From Porticoccaceae bacterium LTM1 (lineage in GTDB: Bacteria > Pseudomonadota > Gammaproteobacteria > Pseudomonadales > Porticoccaceae): a DNA stretch of 64,000 bases. The first letter of the stretch is position 1; each line of letters starts with the position of its first letter. Below are positions 8,874 through 18,042 of this stretch, one piece after another. The notes below the pieces were generated by a model. The model saw nothing but the letters and a program-made list of their open reading frames with translations. It searched no databases and was not told where the DNA came from. Position numbers and translations under genes: made by a program. The stretch covers positions 1,996,501 through 2,060,500 of the forward strand of contig CP127080.1 in assembly GCA_030252795.1 (NCBI GenBank), in the 5' to 3' direction.

Positions 8874-9290
8874 ATGGCCGCCAAAAAAGCACCTGCAAAG
8901 AAGCCTGCCGCTAAAAAACCAGCTGCCAAAAAGCCTGCCGCCAAGGCTGCAGCAGCTCCAGCTCGCAAGACTACTGCTGTTAAAGAAAAATTCACCAAGA
9001 CCCAAATTCTTAACGAAATCGCTGATAACACCGGCCTGAACAAGAAGCAGGTTACTGCCGTTCTGGACGAGCTGGGTGTTGTGATTGAGCGTCACATCAA
9101 GAAGCGCGCTGTTGGCGAATTCACCCTGCCGGGCCTGATGAAAATCAAGACCGTTAAAAAGCCTGCTCGCAAAGCTCGCAAGGGTATCAACCCATTCACC
9201 GGCGAAGAAACCATGTTCGCTGCCAAGCCAGCTTCTACTTCCGTAAAAGTTCTGGCTCTGAAGAAAATGAAGGACATGGCCAACGCCTGA
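8874..9290 (+). CDS. HU/IHF-family histone-like protein with lysine-alanine-proline N-terminal tail
   Basis: The 138-residue protein is made of two parts. Residues 1-40 are repeats of the type AKKPAAKKP, an extremely basic tail like eukaryotic H1. Residues 41-138 are an HU/IHF fold: TKTQILNEIADNTGLNKKQV, then VGEFTLPGLMKIKTVKKPA and an arm region KGINPFTGEETMFAAKPAS. HU proteins bend and compact DNA as dimers. Ordinary HU is about 90 residues, so the tail is a true extension. The gene stands alone with its own promoter and a strong terminator, consistent with high expression. Confidence 0.88.
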   Translation: MAAKKAPAKKPAAKKPAAKKPAAKAAAAPARKTTAVKEKFTKTQILNEIADNTGLNKKQVTAVLDELGVVIERHIKKRAVGEFTLPGLMKIKTVKKPARKARKGINPFTGEETMFAAKPASTSVKVLALKKMKDMANA

Positions 9291-9303
9291 TCCTGAGTTA
9301 CTT

Positions 9304-9339
9304 AAAAAAGGCCACCCTTGAGAGGTGGCCTTTTTTTTG
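9304..9339 (+). terminator. Rho-independent terminator of the HU-like gene
   Basis: The stem AGGCCACC/GGTGGCCT with a 7-base loop is followed by eight T residues, 14 bp after the HU-like stop codon. The A-tract on the left makes it able to work in both directions and also to end the convergent aldehyde dehydrogenase transcript. Confidence 0.85.
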
Positions 9340-9375
9340 CCCTTAGGGCTCTATCCATCAAGCAATAAAAAGCAA

Positions 9376-10803
9376 CTATCCGTTGTAGCCGTTAATTGCC
9401 TTGATCTCCAGAAAATCGTGTAGCGCGTATTCTCCCCACTCACGACCATTACCGGATTGCTTGTACCCACCAAACGGGGCATCGTAATCCTGGTAAGCAC
9501 CATTGATATGAATCATGCCGGCCTTGATTCGACGCGCCACGCGACGGTTGCGTTCCATATCGCCGCCGTGAACATATCCCGCCAATCCGTAGATAGTATC
9601 GTTGGCAATAGCAATGCCCTCTTCCTCATCACCATACGGAATAATGCTCAGCACCGGGCCAAAAATCTCTTCCTGGGCGATAGTCATGTCATTGCGAACA
9701 TCGGCAAAAATGGTCGGCCTGGCGTAGTGACCAACCTCAAAGCCTTCCGGTTTACCCAGGCCACCACAAAGCAGACGCGCACCTTCATCAATACCAATTT
9801 GAATATATTTCTGGGTAGTGTCGTACTGGTTCTGGCTGGCCATTGGCCCAATATGGCGCCCCTCCTGTGTGGGGTCGCCCACCTGAACTTTTGCAGCGAT
9901 ACGCTGGGCAATTTCCAGCGCTTCTTCATAACGTGATTGCGGCACCAGCATACGAGTGGGCGCATTGCAGGACTGGCCACTGTTTTCAAAACAGTTGAAC
10001 ACTCCCCACTTCACTGCCTTTTCCATATCGGCATCGTCCAGAATCAGGTGAGGTGATTTACCACCCAGCTCAAGGGCAACACGCTTGATGCTATCCGCAG
10101 CATCTTTGGAAACCGAAGCTCCCACACGGGTAGAGCCAGTAACAGACACCATATCCACTTCCGGATGGGTGGACAGAATATGACCGACCTCGGCACCGCT
10201 GCCATTGACCATATTGAACACACCTTTTGGCAGTCCGGCCTGATGACAAATATCGGCAAACAGGTAAGCAGACAAAGGGGCAACCTGACTCGGCTTCATG
10301 ACCATGGTACATCCAGCAGCCAGTGCCGGCGCTACTTTGCAGGCGATCTGGTTGATCGGCCAGTTCCAGGGACAGATAAATCCACACACGCCGATTGGTT
10401 CACGAACAACCTTGGCATTTCGAGTGTCCTCTTCAAACCGGAAATCACGCAGCGCATCAATCGCCGCCTGGATATGGCCTCGACCAGTATCGGCCTGGGC
10501 GGCTTTGGAAAATGAAATTGGAGCTCCCATTTCCATGGTTATTGCTGCAGCAACTTCGTCATAACGCTCCATATAGCAAGCCAGCAGGCGCTCCATCATC
10601 TCCAGACGCTCTTCGCGGGTGGTTTGAGAGAAGGATTCAAAGGCATTACGCGCTGCAGTAATAGCACGCTCGACATCTTGTGCACCACCCAGTACGGTAG
10701 TCGCCACCTGCTCGCCAGTGGCCGGGTTTTCCACCGGTAAATCCCGTGCCTGCAAAGGCTCAACCCATTCACCATCAATATAAAATTTGCGTAAATTATC
10801 CAT
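9376..10803 (-). CDS. NAD(P)-dependent aldehyde dehydrogenase family protein
   Basis: The 475-residue protein is a class 3-type ALDH superfamily member that oxidises an aldehyde to the acid. It has the cofactor and substrate motifs PWNWPINQIACKVAPALAAG (about 140-159), SVTGSTRVG, the general-base Glu in LELGGKSP (about 243) and the nucleophile Cys in ENSGQSCNAPTRM (about 277). It ends with APFGGYKQSGNGREWGEYAL. The substrate cannot be named from sequence and neighbours do not help. It follows acylphosphatase but is separated from it by a terminator, so it probably has its own promoter. Confidence 0.9.
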   Translation of the reverse strand: MDNLRKFYIDGEWVEPLQARDLPVENPATGEQVATTVLGGAQDVERAITAARNAFESFSQTTREERLEMMERLLACYMERYDEVAAAITMEMGAPISFSKAAQADTGRGHIQAAIDALRDFRFEEDTRNAKVVREPIGVCGFICPWNWPINQIACKVAPALAAGCTMVMKPSQVAPLSAYLFADICHQAGLPKGVFNMVNGSGAEVGHILSTHPEVDMVSVTGSTRVGASVSKDAADSIKRVALELGGKSPHLILDDADMEKAVKWGVFNCFENSGQSCNAPTRMLVPQSRYEEALEIAQRIAAKVQVGDPTQEGRHIGPMASQNQYDTTQKYIQIGIDEGARLLCGGLGKPEGFEVGHYARPTIFADVRNDMTIAQEEIFGPVLSIIPYGDEEEGIAIANDTIYGLAGYVHGGDMERNRRVARRIKAGMIHINGAYQDYDAPFGGYKQSGNGREWGEYALHDFLEIKAINGYNG

Positions 10804-10830
10804 TGTCTACTCCACCAATAGTCATCGGGA

Positions 10831-10868
10831 TAAAAATAAGCCCCAGCACCTGTATTGGCTCTGGGGCA
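10831..10868 (-). terminator. Rho-independent terminator after the acylphosphatase gene
   Basis: On the minus strand the hairpin GCCCCAG..CTGGGGC (10840-10867) is followed by TTATTTTTA. It lies between the acylphosphatase stop and the aldehyde dehydrogenase start. Confidence 0.65.
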
Positions 10869-10902
10869 GCTCCCATCTTTTAACTCTTACTTTTTTACTT
10901 TA

Positions 10903-11172
10903 TCAGCGTACCGAAAAGCCGGTTATACCTCTAAGGGGTGAATCCTCCCAAACTACCTGATCCACTTCTGCATCAGGCGGGCCAACACTGACCTGCGCTT
11001 GAACCATCAATACAGCAGCTGAATCACCGCTCAACAACACTTCAACCGTACCATCGGGCAAATTCGCTGCGTAGCCGGTTACCCCGTTCTCCTCGGCATG
11101 CCCTTGCACAAACTTTCGAAACCAGACACCCTGGACCTTTCCGGAAACAATACCTTTGGTGGTGACTTCCAC
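10903..11172 (-). CDS. acyP: Acylphosphatase
   Basis: A typical 89-residue acylphosphatase, which hydrolyses carboxyl-phosphate bonds such as in acetyl phosphate. The catalytic Arg is in GKVQGVWFRKFVQGHAEE (about residue 19) and the catalytic Asn in GYAANLPDGTVEVLLSG (about residue 38). The Trp in QGVWFR, where Gly or Tyr is commoner, is a known variant. It starts 2 bp after the upstream thioredoxin-like lipoprotein stop, so the two are co-transcribed with yihY. Confidence 0.9.
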   Translation of the reverse strand: MEVTTKGIVSGKVQGVWFRKFVQGHAEENGVTGYAANLPDGTVEVLLSGDSAAVLMVQAQVSVGPPDAEVDQVVWEDSPLRGITGFSVR

Positions 11173-11174
11173 AA

Positions 11175-11693
11175 CTACGTCCCCTGCTCGCCATTCGGGT
11201 AATCCATGTCTCCCTCCATCTTGAGAATCACCATCTCCAGGGCTTCCACACTTTGCGGCCCCATCAACAGTTGCTGGAAACGACCTTCACGATCAATAAC
11301 CAAGATTTCTGGTAACACCTCGCTGGGCTCAACCCCAAAACGACTGCGGGGGTCATCCAACAATAATGGGAATTTAATCCCCAGCATCTCGGCCTGCTTG
11401 GCCAGCTTTTCACCCTGCAAGTGATCCATATTCACACCAAGAGTGACAACATTTTCCTTGTGTCCACTGGCAAAGTTGTTTATCTCTTCAATCGCGCCTC
11501 GACAGGTGACACACCAATCTGCCCAGTAGACCAATAACACGGCTTTCCCGTGCAAATCTTCAAAGTTGATCGAGTCGCCACCCAATAATGGATAGTCTTC
11601 GATAGATTCCTGCTTACACCCAGTCGTCAGCAAAAAGACTGAGAGAAGGGCAATTAATGACAATCTAATCTGGTTCGCTTTCTTTATTATCAT
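11175..11693 (-). CDS. TlpA/thioredoxin-like lipoprotein
   Basis: A 172-residue periplasmic redoxin. A signal peptide with lipobox LTTGC (Cys26) is followed by a thioredoxin fold with the active site WADWCVTC (about residues 56-63). GVNMDHLQG and LPEILVIDREGRF are further fold landmarks. The cis-Pro loop is LPEIL. Such proteins are usually envelope thiol reductases or TlpA-like partners of respiratory assembly, but the target is unknown. Its start overlaps the end of yihY by 29 bp and acylphosphatase follows after 2 bp, so this is a tight three-gene unit. Confidence 0.85.
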   Translation of the reverse strand: MIIKKANQIRLSLIALLSVFLLTTGCKQESIEDYPLLGGDSINFEDLHGKAVLLVYWADWCVTCRGAIEEINNFASGHKENVVTLGVNMDHLQGEKLAKQAEMLGIKFPLLLDDPRSRFGVEPSEVLPEILVIDREGRFQQLLMGPQSVEALEMVILKMEGDMDYPNGEQGT

Positions 11694-12924
11694 CGAATAA
11701 ATCCCCCACAGATTTATGCATGAGTGGTTTCAAATGCTCATTCGTCCCTGAAAGCATCCTACTCAGACACCTGAACCAGTCATATCGTTCCAGCTTTTGC
11801 GCTGCTTCGGCTGATGGTTGGGCGGTAAACTGCTCTCCAAACATAGACACTATTTCGGCAATCGTCACCCTTCTGAGGTCTCGAGTTACCAGATACTGTC
11901 CTTTGGCCGATACTGCCAGCAAATTATTTTCAAGCATCATATTCCGCAAACTCTGCCAATGCTGTTGATCAATTCCCGCTTTCAGCATGTGACGATCCGT
12001 TACACCGGCTCCGCGCTGCTGGAGAGTGTAAGCGCGATAAAGAACCAACAATGCGGCCACCAAATTGGGGAAATGAAAGCCCTGCACCTCCGCTTTAAAG
12101 GTCTCTCGGCCGCGTACCAGTTCTGCACCGATCAGCAGCAGAGTCCACACCATGTAAACCCATAAGAGAAACAGCGGCACTACAGCGAAAGCTCCATATA
12201 CAGTTCGAAAGCTGCTGTGCGCTACCACCACCCCAAAGACAGCTTGTAACCCTTCAAACAAAAGCGTGGTCAATAGACCGCCCAGCAATGCGTCGCGAAA
12301 GCGCACCCGACAATTTGGTACAGCCACAAACAACAGCGTCGCCACCACCCAGGTCAACAATAGTGGTAATACCTGAAACAGGGTCGCTACCAGGCCCAGG
12401 GTATCGTATTCATCCACCAACCATTGATAAGACAGCAGATAGGCATTCATCCACAAGCCGACACCTACCAGTAACGGTCCCAGACTCAAAATTGCCCAGT
12501 AGAGCAGAAAGCTGGTCAAGCCACGTCGACGACCGACAGTTCCCCATATCTTGTTGAAAGCCTTTTCGATATTGACCAGCATCATGTAGGAAGTAACGAC
12601 GAGAATAGCGACCCCAAACCAGCTTAGTTTCCTGGCCTGAACCATAAAGCCATTGATGTAATCCTGCAGTCCATGGCTGACTTCGGGTAGAAAATAGTCA
12701 AATAGCAGCGACTGCAGTTTCTCATCCATCCCCTGAAAATCGGGAATAAAGGACAGCATGGTGAAGGTGACGGTGAGCATCGGCACCAGTGCAAACAACG
12801 TCATATAAGTGAGTGCAGCTGCCCTCTCCTGGCAGCCATCTCGGAAAAAGCGCGTCCCGACATGGTGAACAAACTGCCACACCAAATAAGTGCGCGCCTT
12901 GACCACTTCCATCAACTGGCTCAT
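11665..12924 (-). CDS. yihY: YihY/UPF0761-family inner-membrane protein
   Basis: The 419-residue protein has about six transmembrane segments within residues 30-270 and a cytoplasmic C-terminal extension with a winged-helix-like region (VSMFGEQFTAQP area). Family landmarks include ERAAALTYMTLFALVPMLTV near residue 33 and WVYMVWTLLLIGAEL near 254. The family was once called ribonuclease BN, but that activity belongs to another protein (RbnZ), so the role is unknown. It is first of the yihY-redoxin-acyP unit and divergent from the ArsC-like gene. Confidence 0.88.
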   Translation of the reverse strand: MSQLMEVVKARTYLVWQFVHHVGTRFFRDGCQERAAALTYMTLFALVPMLTVTFTMLSFIPDFQGMDEKLQSLLFDYFLPEVSHGLQDYINGFMVQARKLSWFGVAILVVTSYMMLVNIEKAFNKIWGTVGRRRGLTSFLLYWAILSLGPLLVGVGLWMNAYLLSYQWLVDEYDTLGLVATLFQVLPLLLTWVVATLLFVAVPNCRVRFRDALLGGLLTTLLFEGLQAVFGVVVAHSSFRTVYGAFAVVPLFLLWVYMVWTLLLIGAELVRGRETFKAEVQGFHFPNLVAALLVLYRAYTLQQRGAGVTDRHMLKAGIDQQHWQSLRNMMLENNLLAVSAKGQYLVTRDLRRVTIAEIVSMFGEQFTAQPSAEAAQKLERYDWFRCLSRMLSGTNEHLKPLMHKSVGDLFDDNKESEPD

Positions 12925-12985
12925 ACCGGTTATTCCCTTTAGAATGCTGTTTTTATTATCTACGACTAATATTAGACAAAATACT

Positions 12986-13330
12986 ATGACTACTATCTAC
13001 CATAACCCCCGTTGCTCCAAATCCCGCGAAACCCTCAAACTATTGGAAGAGCGTGGCATTGAGCCGGAAGTCGTTCTCTATTTGGAAAATACCCCGTCTG
13101 CTGACGAACTCAAGGGATTATTGAGCAAACTCGACATAAGCGCTCGCGACCTTATTCGCAGCGGTGAAGATGCCTATAAAGAACAGAACCTGGCAGACAC
13201 CAGCCTGACTGAAGCACAACTGATCGAGGCCATGGTAGCGCATCCGAAATTGATTCAGCGCCCGATTGTGGTAAACGGTGAAAAAGCTGCCTTAGGACGC
13301 CCACCGGAAGCTGTACTGGATATCCTGTAA
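12986..13330 (+). CDS. ArsC-family reductase (YfgD-like)
   Basis: A 114-residue glutaredoxin-coupled ArsC-like protein. The N-terminal motif YHNPRCSKSRETLKLL holds the catalytic Cys11, and the arsenate-binding region is represented by LIQRPIVVNGEKAALGRP (about 88-105). I start at the ATG at 12986, because the longer reading frame would run into yihY and lacks family similarity. No ars operon genes are nearby, so this is more likely the housekeeping YfgD/Spx-like form than a resistance gene. A 270-bp MITE-like element begins right after the stop. Confidence 0.87.
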   Translation: MTTIYHNPRCSKSRETLKLLEERGIEPEVVLYLENTPSADELKGLLSKLDISARDLIRSGEDAYKEQNLADTSLTEAQLIEAMVAHPKLIQRPIVVNGEKAALGRPPEAVLDIL

Positions 13331-13331
13331 T

Positions 13332-13601
13332 TAGGGCCTGTTGGCACTAATTGAATACTTGCTGTTGTGACTAAAAAAGCGCCAATCAAGGCATGAGGAG
13401 AGTGGTTTGGTCATTCCAAATAAACGACGAATAACGCAGGGTGGCGCGTTTTTAGCCTCAACCCGAAGGGCTGAGGGCATTTTTTCGCCCAGCTGTGTTA
13501 TCAGTCGCTTATGTAGATTGACTACACTGCACTCCTTCTGCCTTGCTGGCCAAAAAAATGGCCTTCAGCAGCGAATATTCAATTAGTGTCAACAGGCCCT
13601 A
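13332..13601. mobile_element. MITE-like element, copy 1 (no coding capacity)
   Basis: The ends are inverted: TAGGGCCTGTTGGCACTAAT at 13332 and the complement ending AACAGGCCCTA at 13601, giving 26-bp terminal repeats with about one mismatch. Inside, a second inverted pair GACTAAAAAAGCGCCA and TGGCGCGTTTTTAGCC makes a long stem. It carries no open frame of note. A shorter relative lies at 53467-53657 and a lone terminus at 59979-60003. The transposase family that moves it is not identifiable here. Confidence 0.72.
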
Positions 13602-13602
13602 G

Positions 13603-14250
<648 letters not shown>

Positions 14251-14265
14251 TTAACCGAGAACATC

Positions 14266-14610
14266 ATGGAAAACTCCTGCAAATTATCACTGGCACGCTG
14301 GCTCACATGGTTAAGCTACGGCGCATTTATTATTACGCTGTTTTTTAATGCGTTATTGCGAGATGCGCCTCTAATGATTTACGCAATCACCCTGCTGCCC
14401 CTGTTGATTTTTATTCCTGGCATGCTGAAAGAGCACTACAAGAGCTATTCCATGCTGTGCTTTGTCTGCCTGATGTACTTTACGGTAATCACTGTAAACC
14501 TGTTTAAGCCCGAACCCAGTGTCTGGGATGTAATGGAGATGGTTTGGGTCTGCATATTGTTTATTTCTGCAATGATGTTTAGCCGCTGGAAACAGCGCAG
14601 TCTGCTATAA
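14266..14610 (+). CDS. DUF2069 small membrane protein
   Basis: The 114-residue protein has four predicted membrane helices (about 14-30, 36-52, 60-80, 88-106) with short loops. LLPLLIFIPGMLKEHYKSYSM matches the DUF2069 family that follows wrbA in gammaproteobacteria. Function is unknown. It is in an operon with wrbA and is followed by sppA after 24 bp, with a good Shine-Dalgarno (AAGGAGG) for the latter. Confidence 0.83.
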   Translation: MENSCKLSLARWLTWLSYGAFIITLFFNALLRDAPLMIYAITLLPLLIFIPGMLKEHYKSYSMLCFVCLMYFTVITVNLFKPEPSVWDVMEMVWVCILFISAMMFSRWKQRSLL

Positions 14611-14634
14611 CTGGATTTTCAAGGAGGTAATACC

Positions 14635-16491
14635 ATGAGCAACCAATCCCCGGGAATTTTTCGCCGCGGCCTGCAATTTATCGGCAGCTCGCTTAAATCC
14701 CTGGCAAAAACCATTCTGAGCCTGTTTGTTCGTATCACCGTGTTACTGATTTTGGTAGTGATCCTGATCGCAATTGTTTCTCGACCGGAACCCATCAAAC
14801 ACGACGTCGCACTGCGACTGGCACTGCAAGGCGAACTGGTAGAGCAACTCAGTTTTGTTTCACCACTCGCACAAATGGGAAGCACCCGGCAACTTGAGAC
14901 ACTGGTTCGCGATGTTACCGATGCAGTCGACAGTGCCGCCAAAGACAAACGTATTAAAGGACTGGTGCTGGAGCTGGGACAATTCAGTGGCGGCAGCCTG
15001 AGTAAACTGGAAACAGTAGGTCAGGCCATTTCACGCTTCAAAGAGAGCGGAAAGCCGGTTATTGCCGTAGCGGACAACTACAGTCAGGCCCAATACTTTC
15101 TAGCCAGCCATGCGGACGAGATTTATGTAAACCCGATGGGTGCGGTAGAGATTACAGGGATGGGCAGCTTTCGCCCCTACTTCAAAGACGCGCTCGATAA
15201 ACTGAAAGTAAACGTCCACGTTTTTAAAGTGGGTACTTTCAAGGACGCTGTCGAACCATTTACCCGCACAAACATGTCGGATGCCTCCAAAGAGCACAAC
15301 AGCGAGTGGGTTAATGCGCTCTGGAAAATCTATACCGGTCATATCGAGTCACAGCGTGAACTGCCGGTGGGTGCCATCAGCGATTACATCGCGAATATGG
15401 ACAGCGAGCTGATCAAGCAAGGCGGAAACACCGCGAAACTGGCACTCAGTGCCGGGCTTGTGGATGGCATTGCAACCCGCGATGAGATGCAGAACCTGTT
15501 GATTCAAAAAATTGGCCATAACGGTAACGGCCAATACCCCCGTGTGGAATTACGACGCTATATAGCCGATGTTCGCGCCCATGAGATGGCGAACGGTTTT
15601 CTGGCTGAGAAAAAGGTTGCCGTAGTCGTCGCTAAAGGCGAAATCCTCGATGGCGACCACCCTTCCGGCACTATAGGCGGCGATACCCTGGCCAACCTAC
15701 TCAAACAGGTTCAACAGAACCCAAATTACAAAGCAGTAGTACTTCGTGTGGACAGCCCTGGAGGTAGTGCATACGCTTCGGAAGTTATTCGCCAGCAAGT
15801 TGTAAACCTGAAAAAACAGGGTATTCCGGTAGTCGTTTCAATGGGCAGTGTTGCGGCTTCAGGTGGCTATTGGATTTCGGCAAATGCCGATCAGATCTGG
15901 GCCTCACCTTCCACTATTACCGGCTCCATCGGTGTGTTTGGCATGCTCCCGACTCTGGAAAACAGCCTCAAGGAAATTGGCATCAATATAGATGGCGTAG
16001 GCTCAACGGATATGGCCGGATTTGCGTCACCGCTGTTGCCGATGAATGAAAAATCCAATCGCGTGATTCAGGCGACGGTTGATGGCATTTATCAGGACTT
16101 TCTGGAGCTGGTTGCCGAAGGCCGCAACTCTACCCCACAAGAAGTTCATCAAGTTGCCCAAGGTCGGGTCTGGACTGGCACCCGCGCCCAACAACTTGGA
16201 CTGGTTGATCATCTCGGAGGCCTGAAGGATGCGATTAATGCGGCTGCGCAACTGGCCAACTTAACCGATTACCAAGCTGAGTTTGTTGAAAAGCCACTGA
16301 CTCTGCGCGAGCAAATTCTGCGGGAACTATCCAACGGCAATATCGGTGTGGCAAAGATTGATATTCAATCTTTCTTGCCTGATTCATTACAGAATCTGTG
16401 GACCGGAGCAGCTTCACCACTAGTACAGGAACTTAATGCTTTAAACGATCCGAAAGGCTATTACTTGCGCTGCTACGATTGCACAATGTAA
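14635..16491 (+). CDS. sppA: Signal peptide peptidase SppA, 67K type
   Basis: A 618-residue inner-membrane serine-lysine peptidase that degrades cleaved signal peptides. One N-terminal anchor (about 24-45) is followed by two tandem ClpP-like domains, as in E. coli SppA. The general-base Lys lies in the N-terminal half, within the region from EVGQAI to FKVGTFKDAVEPF. The nucleophile Ser is in VSMGSVAASGGYWISA (about 402-417). VLRVDSPGGSAYASEV is the oxyanion region. Length is that of the long (67K) form. The stop is followed by a long palindrome before the convergent dctM. Confidence 0.94.
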   Translation: MSNQSPGIFRRGLQFIGSSLKSLAKTILSLFVRITVLLILVVILIAIVSRPEPIKHDVALRLALQGELVEQLSFVSPLAQMGSTRQLETLVRDVTDAVDSAAKDKRIKGLVLELGQFSGGSLSKLETVGQAISRFKESGKPVIAVADNYSQAQYFLASHADEIYVNPMGAVEITGMGSFRPYFKDALDKLKVNVHVFKVGTFKDAVEPFTRTNMSDASKEHNSEWVNALWKIYTGHIESQRELPVGAISDYIANMDSELIKQGGNTAKLALSAGLVDGIATRDEMQNLLIQKIGHNGNGQYPRVELRRYIADVRAHEMANGFLAEKKVAVVVAKGEILDGDHPSGTIGGDTLANLLKQVQQNPNYKAVVLRVDSPGGSAYASEVIRQQVVNLKKQGIPVVVSMGSVAASGGYWISANADQIWASPSTITGSIGVFGMLPTLENSLKEIGINIDGVGSTDMAGFASPLLPMNEKSNRVIQATVDGIYQDFLELVAEGRNSTPQEVHQVAQGRVWTGTRAQQLGLVDHLGGLKDAINAAAQLANLTDYQAEFVEKPLTLREQILRELSNGNIGVAKIDIQSFLPDSLQNLWTGAASPLVQELNALNDPKGYYLRCYDCTM

Positions 16492-16510
16492 TAGCTGTTT
16501 GAAACAACAT

Positions 16511-16707
16511 AAAAGCCCCGGTACTGCCGGCAATGTAGTTCACTTAAGAAATATCGTCATTCCCGCGTAGGCGGGACTAAGGATTGAGTGCCGGAGGCGA
16601 TAATCCGCCATTCCGAGTATTTTTCGAAATGGATCCCCGCTTTCGCGGGGATGACAAGTACTTCTAAGAATTTAAGTGAATAGCATTACGGTAGTACCAG
16701 GGCCTTT
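16511..16707. repeat. Long imperfect palindrome, likely bidirectional terminator
   Basis: The outer arms AAAGCCCCGGTACTGCCG (about 16512) and CGGTAGTACCAGGGCCTTT (about 16689-16707) pair imperfectly over about 37 bp. They enclose two nested REPs (TCATTCCCGCGTAGGCGGGA and GGATCCCCGC..GCGGGGATGA). The minus-strand left edge is A/T-rich and the right edge ends in TTTTTT. It lies between the convergent sppA and dctM genes, a natural terminator position. Confidence 0.6.
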
Positions 16708-16734
16708 TTTACCTTTAAGCATTATTAAAGACAA

Positions 16735-18042
16735 CTACATATTCTCGGGCAACCAGGTAACCATCTCCGGCATCGCCGAGATCAATGCAACCATCAGCAG
16801 CAGTATCACAAAAAACGGCAGCGCTGCTTTGGCGATATAGAGAATGTTCTTACCCGTGAGAGATTGCAGTACAAACAGGTTAAAGCCTACCGGCGGTGTA
16901 ATCTGCGACATCTCCACCACCAGAACCAGGTAAATACCAAACCAGATCAGGTCAAATCCGGCGGCATCCACCAGTGGCAATACGATGGATGTAGTTAATA
17001 CCACAACGGAAATACCATCCAGAAAACAACCCAACAGAATAAACAATACCGTCAGCGCCACCAGCAACCACAGTGGTGAAAACTGCTGCTCACCCACCCA
17101 GTTGGCCAACAGCTCAGGGATACCGGTAAAGCCCATGGCAACGGTCAAAAACGCTGCCCCTGCAAGAATAAAAATGATCATGCAGGAAGTGCGCATGGCA
17201 CCCATCAGTGAAGCAGTAAAGCTATCTCTGGTAAGTGAACCCGTCATGCGCGCTAACAAGAGTGCCAGTGCAACCCCAACTGCAGCGGCCTCGGTTGGTG
17301 ATGCAAGTCCGCTGTAAATTGATCCGATAATTCCCGCAATCAAAGCCACCGCCGGGGTAAGTTTTTTCAGTCCCTGCCACTTCTCACGCCAACCCGCAGG
17401 CTCAGACTCCTGGGGTACTTTGTCGCGATTCAGCATCGACCAGATCATCACATAGCCGATGAACAGGCCAATCAAAACCAGTGCAGGAATAATGCCGGCG
17501 ATAAACAGCCGAGCGATTGACTGTTCTGAGCCGGCACCATAAACAATCAAAATAATGGACGGTGGAACCAGCAATCCCAGAGTACCTGAGCCCGCCAATG
17601 TGCCCACCATCATTTTTTCGTCATAGCCACGTTTTCTCAGTTCCGGAACTGTCATTTTGCCGATGGTAGCTGCCGTTGCCGCCGACGAACCAGAGATAGC
17701 CGCAAACACGCCGGAACCCAATACATTGGTATGCATCAAGCCACCGGGAAGTCGGGATACCCAAGGGGATAAGCCGGCAAACATATCGGACGACAACCGC
17801 GTTCGAAACAGAATCTCCCCCATCCAGATAAACATGGGTAGCGCTGCCAGCTCCCAGGAATTACTGGAGCCCCAAAACGCAAACGATATCGCCAGCCCGG
17901 GATCTACCGGTGTAAAAACCGTCAGCATGACAAAACCGGTTCCTACCAGGGCCAAAGCCACCCACAAACTGCTGCCAAGCAATACCAGCATTACCACCAC
18001 AGTGGTTAGCAACAAAAGAAGCGCATTCATTCCTTCAAGCAT
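16735..18042 (-). CDS. dctM: TRAP transporter large permease (DctM)
   Basis: The 435-residue protein has about 12 hydrophobic segments and belongs to the DctM/SiaM family, the sodium-coupled channel of TRAP uptake systems. Landmarks include LGSGVFAAISGSSAATAATI and VPPSIILIVYGAGSEQSIARL. It starts at ATG 18042 inside a TGATG overlap with the dctQ stop, showing translational coupling. Its partners dctQ and dctP lie directly upstream and 5-oxoprolinase genes lie beyond. Confidence 0.93.
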   Translation of the reverse strand: MLEGMNALLLLLTTVVVMLVLLGSSLWVALALVGTGFVMLTVFTPVDPGLAISFAFWGSSNSWELAALPMFIWMGEILFRTRLSSDMFAGLSPWVSRLPGGLMHTNVLGSGVFAAISGSSAATAATIGKMTVPELRKRGYDEKMMVGTLAGSGTLGLLVPPSIILIVYGAGSEQSIARLFIAGIIPALVLIGLFIGYVMIWSMLNRDKVPQESEPAGWREKWQGLKKLTPAVALIAGIIGSIYSGLASPTEAAAVGVALALLLARMTGSLTRDSFTASLMGAMRTSCMIIFILAGAAFLTVAMGFTGIPELLANWVGEQQFSPLWLLVALTVLFILLGCFLDGISVVVLTTSIVLPLVDAAGFDLIWFGIYLVLVVEMSQITPPVGFNLFVLQSLTGKNILYIAKAALPFFVILLLMVALISAMPEMVTWLPENM

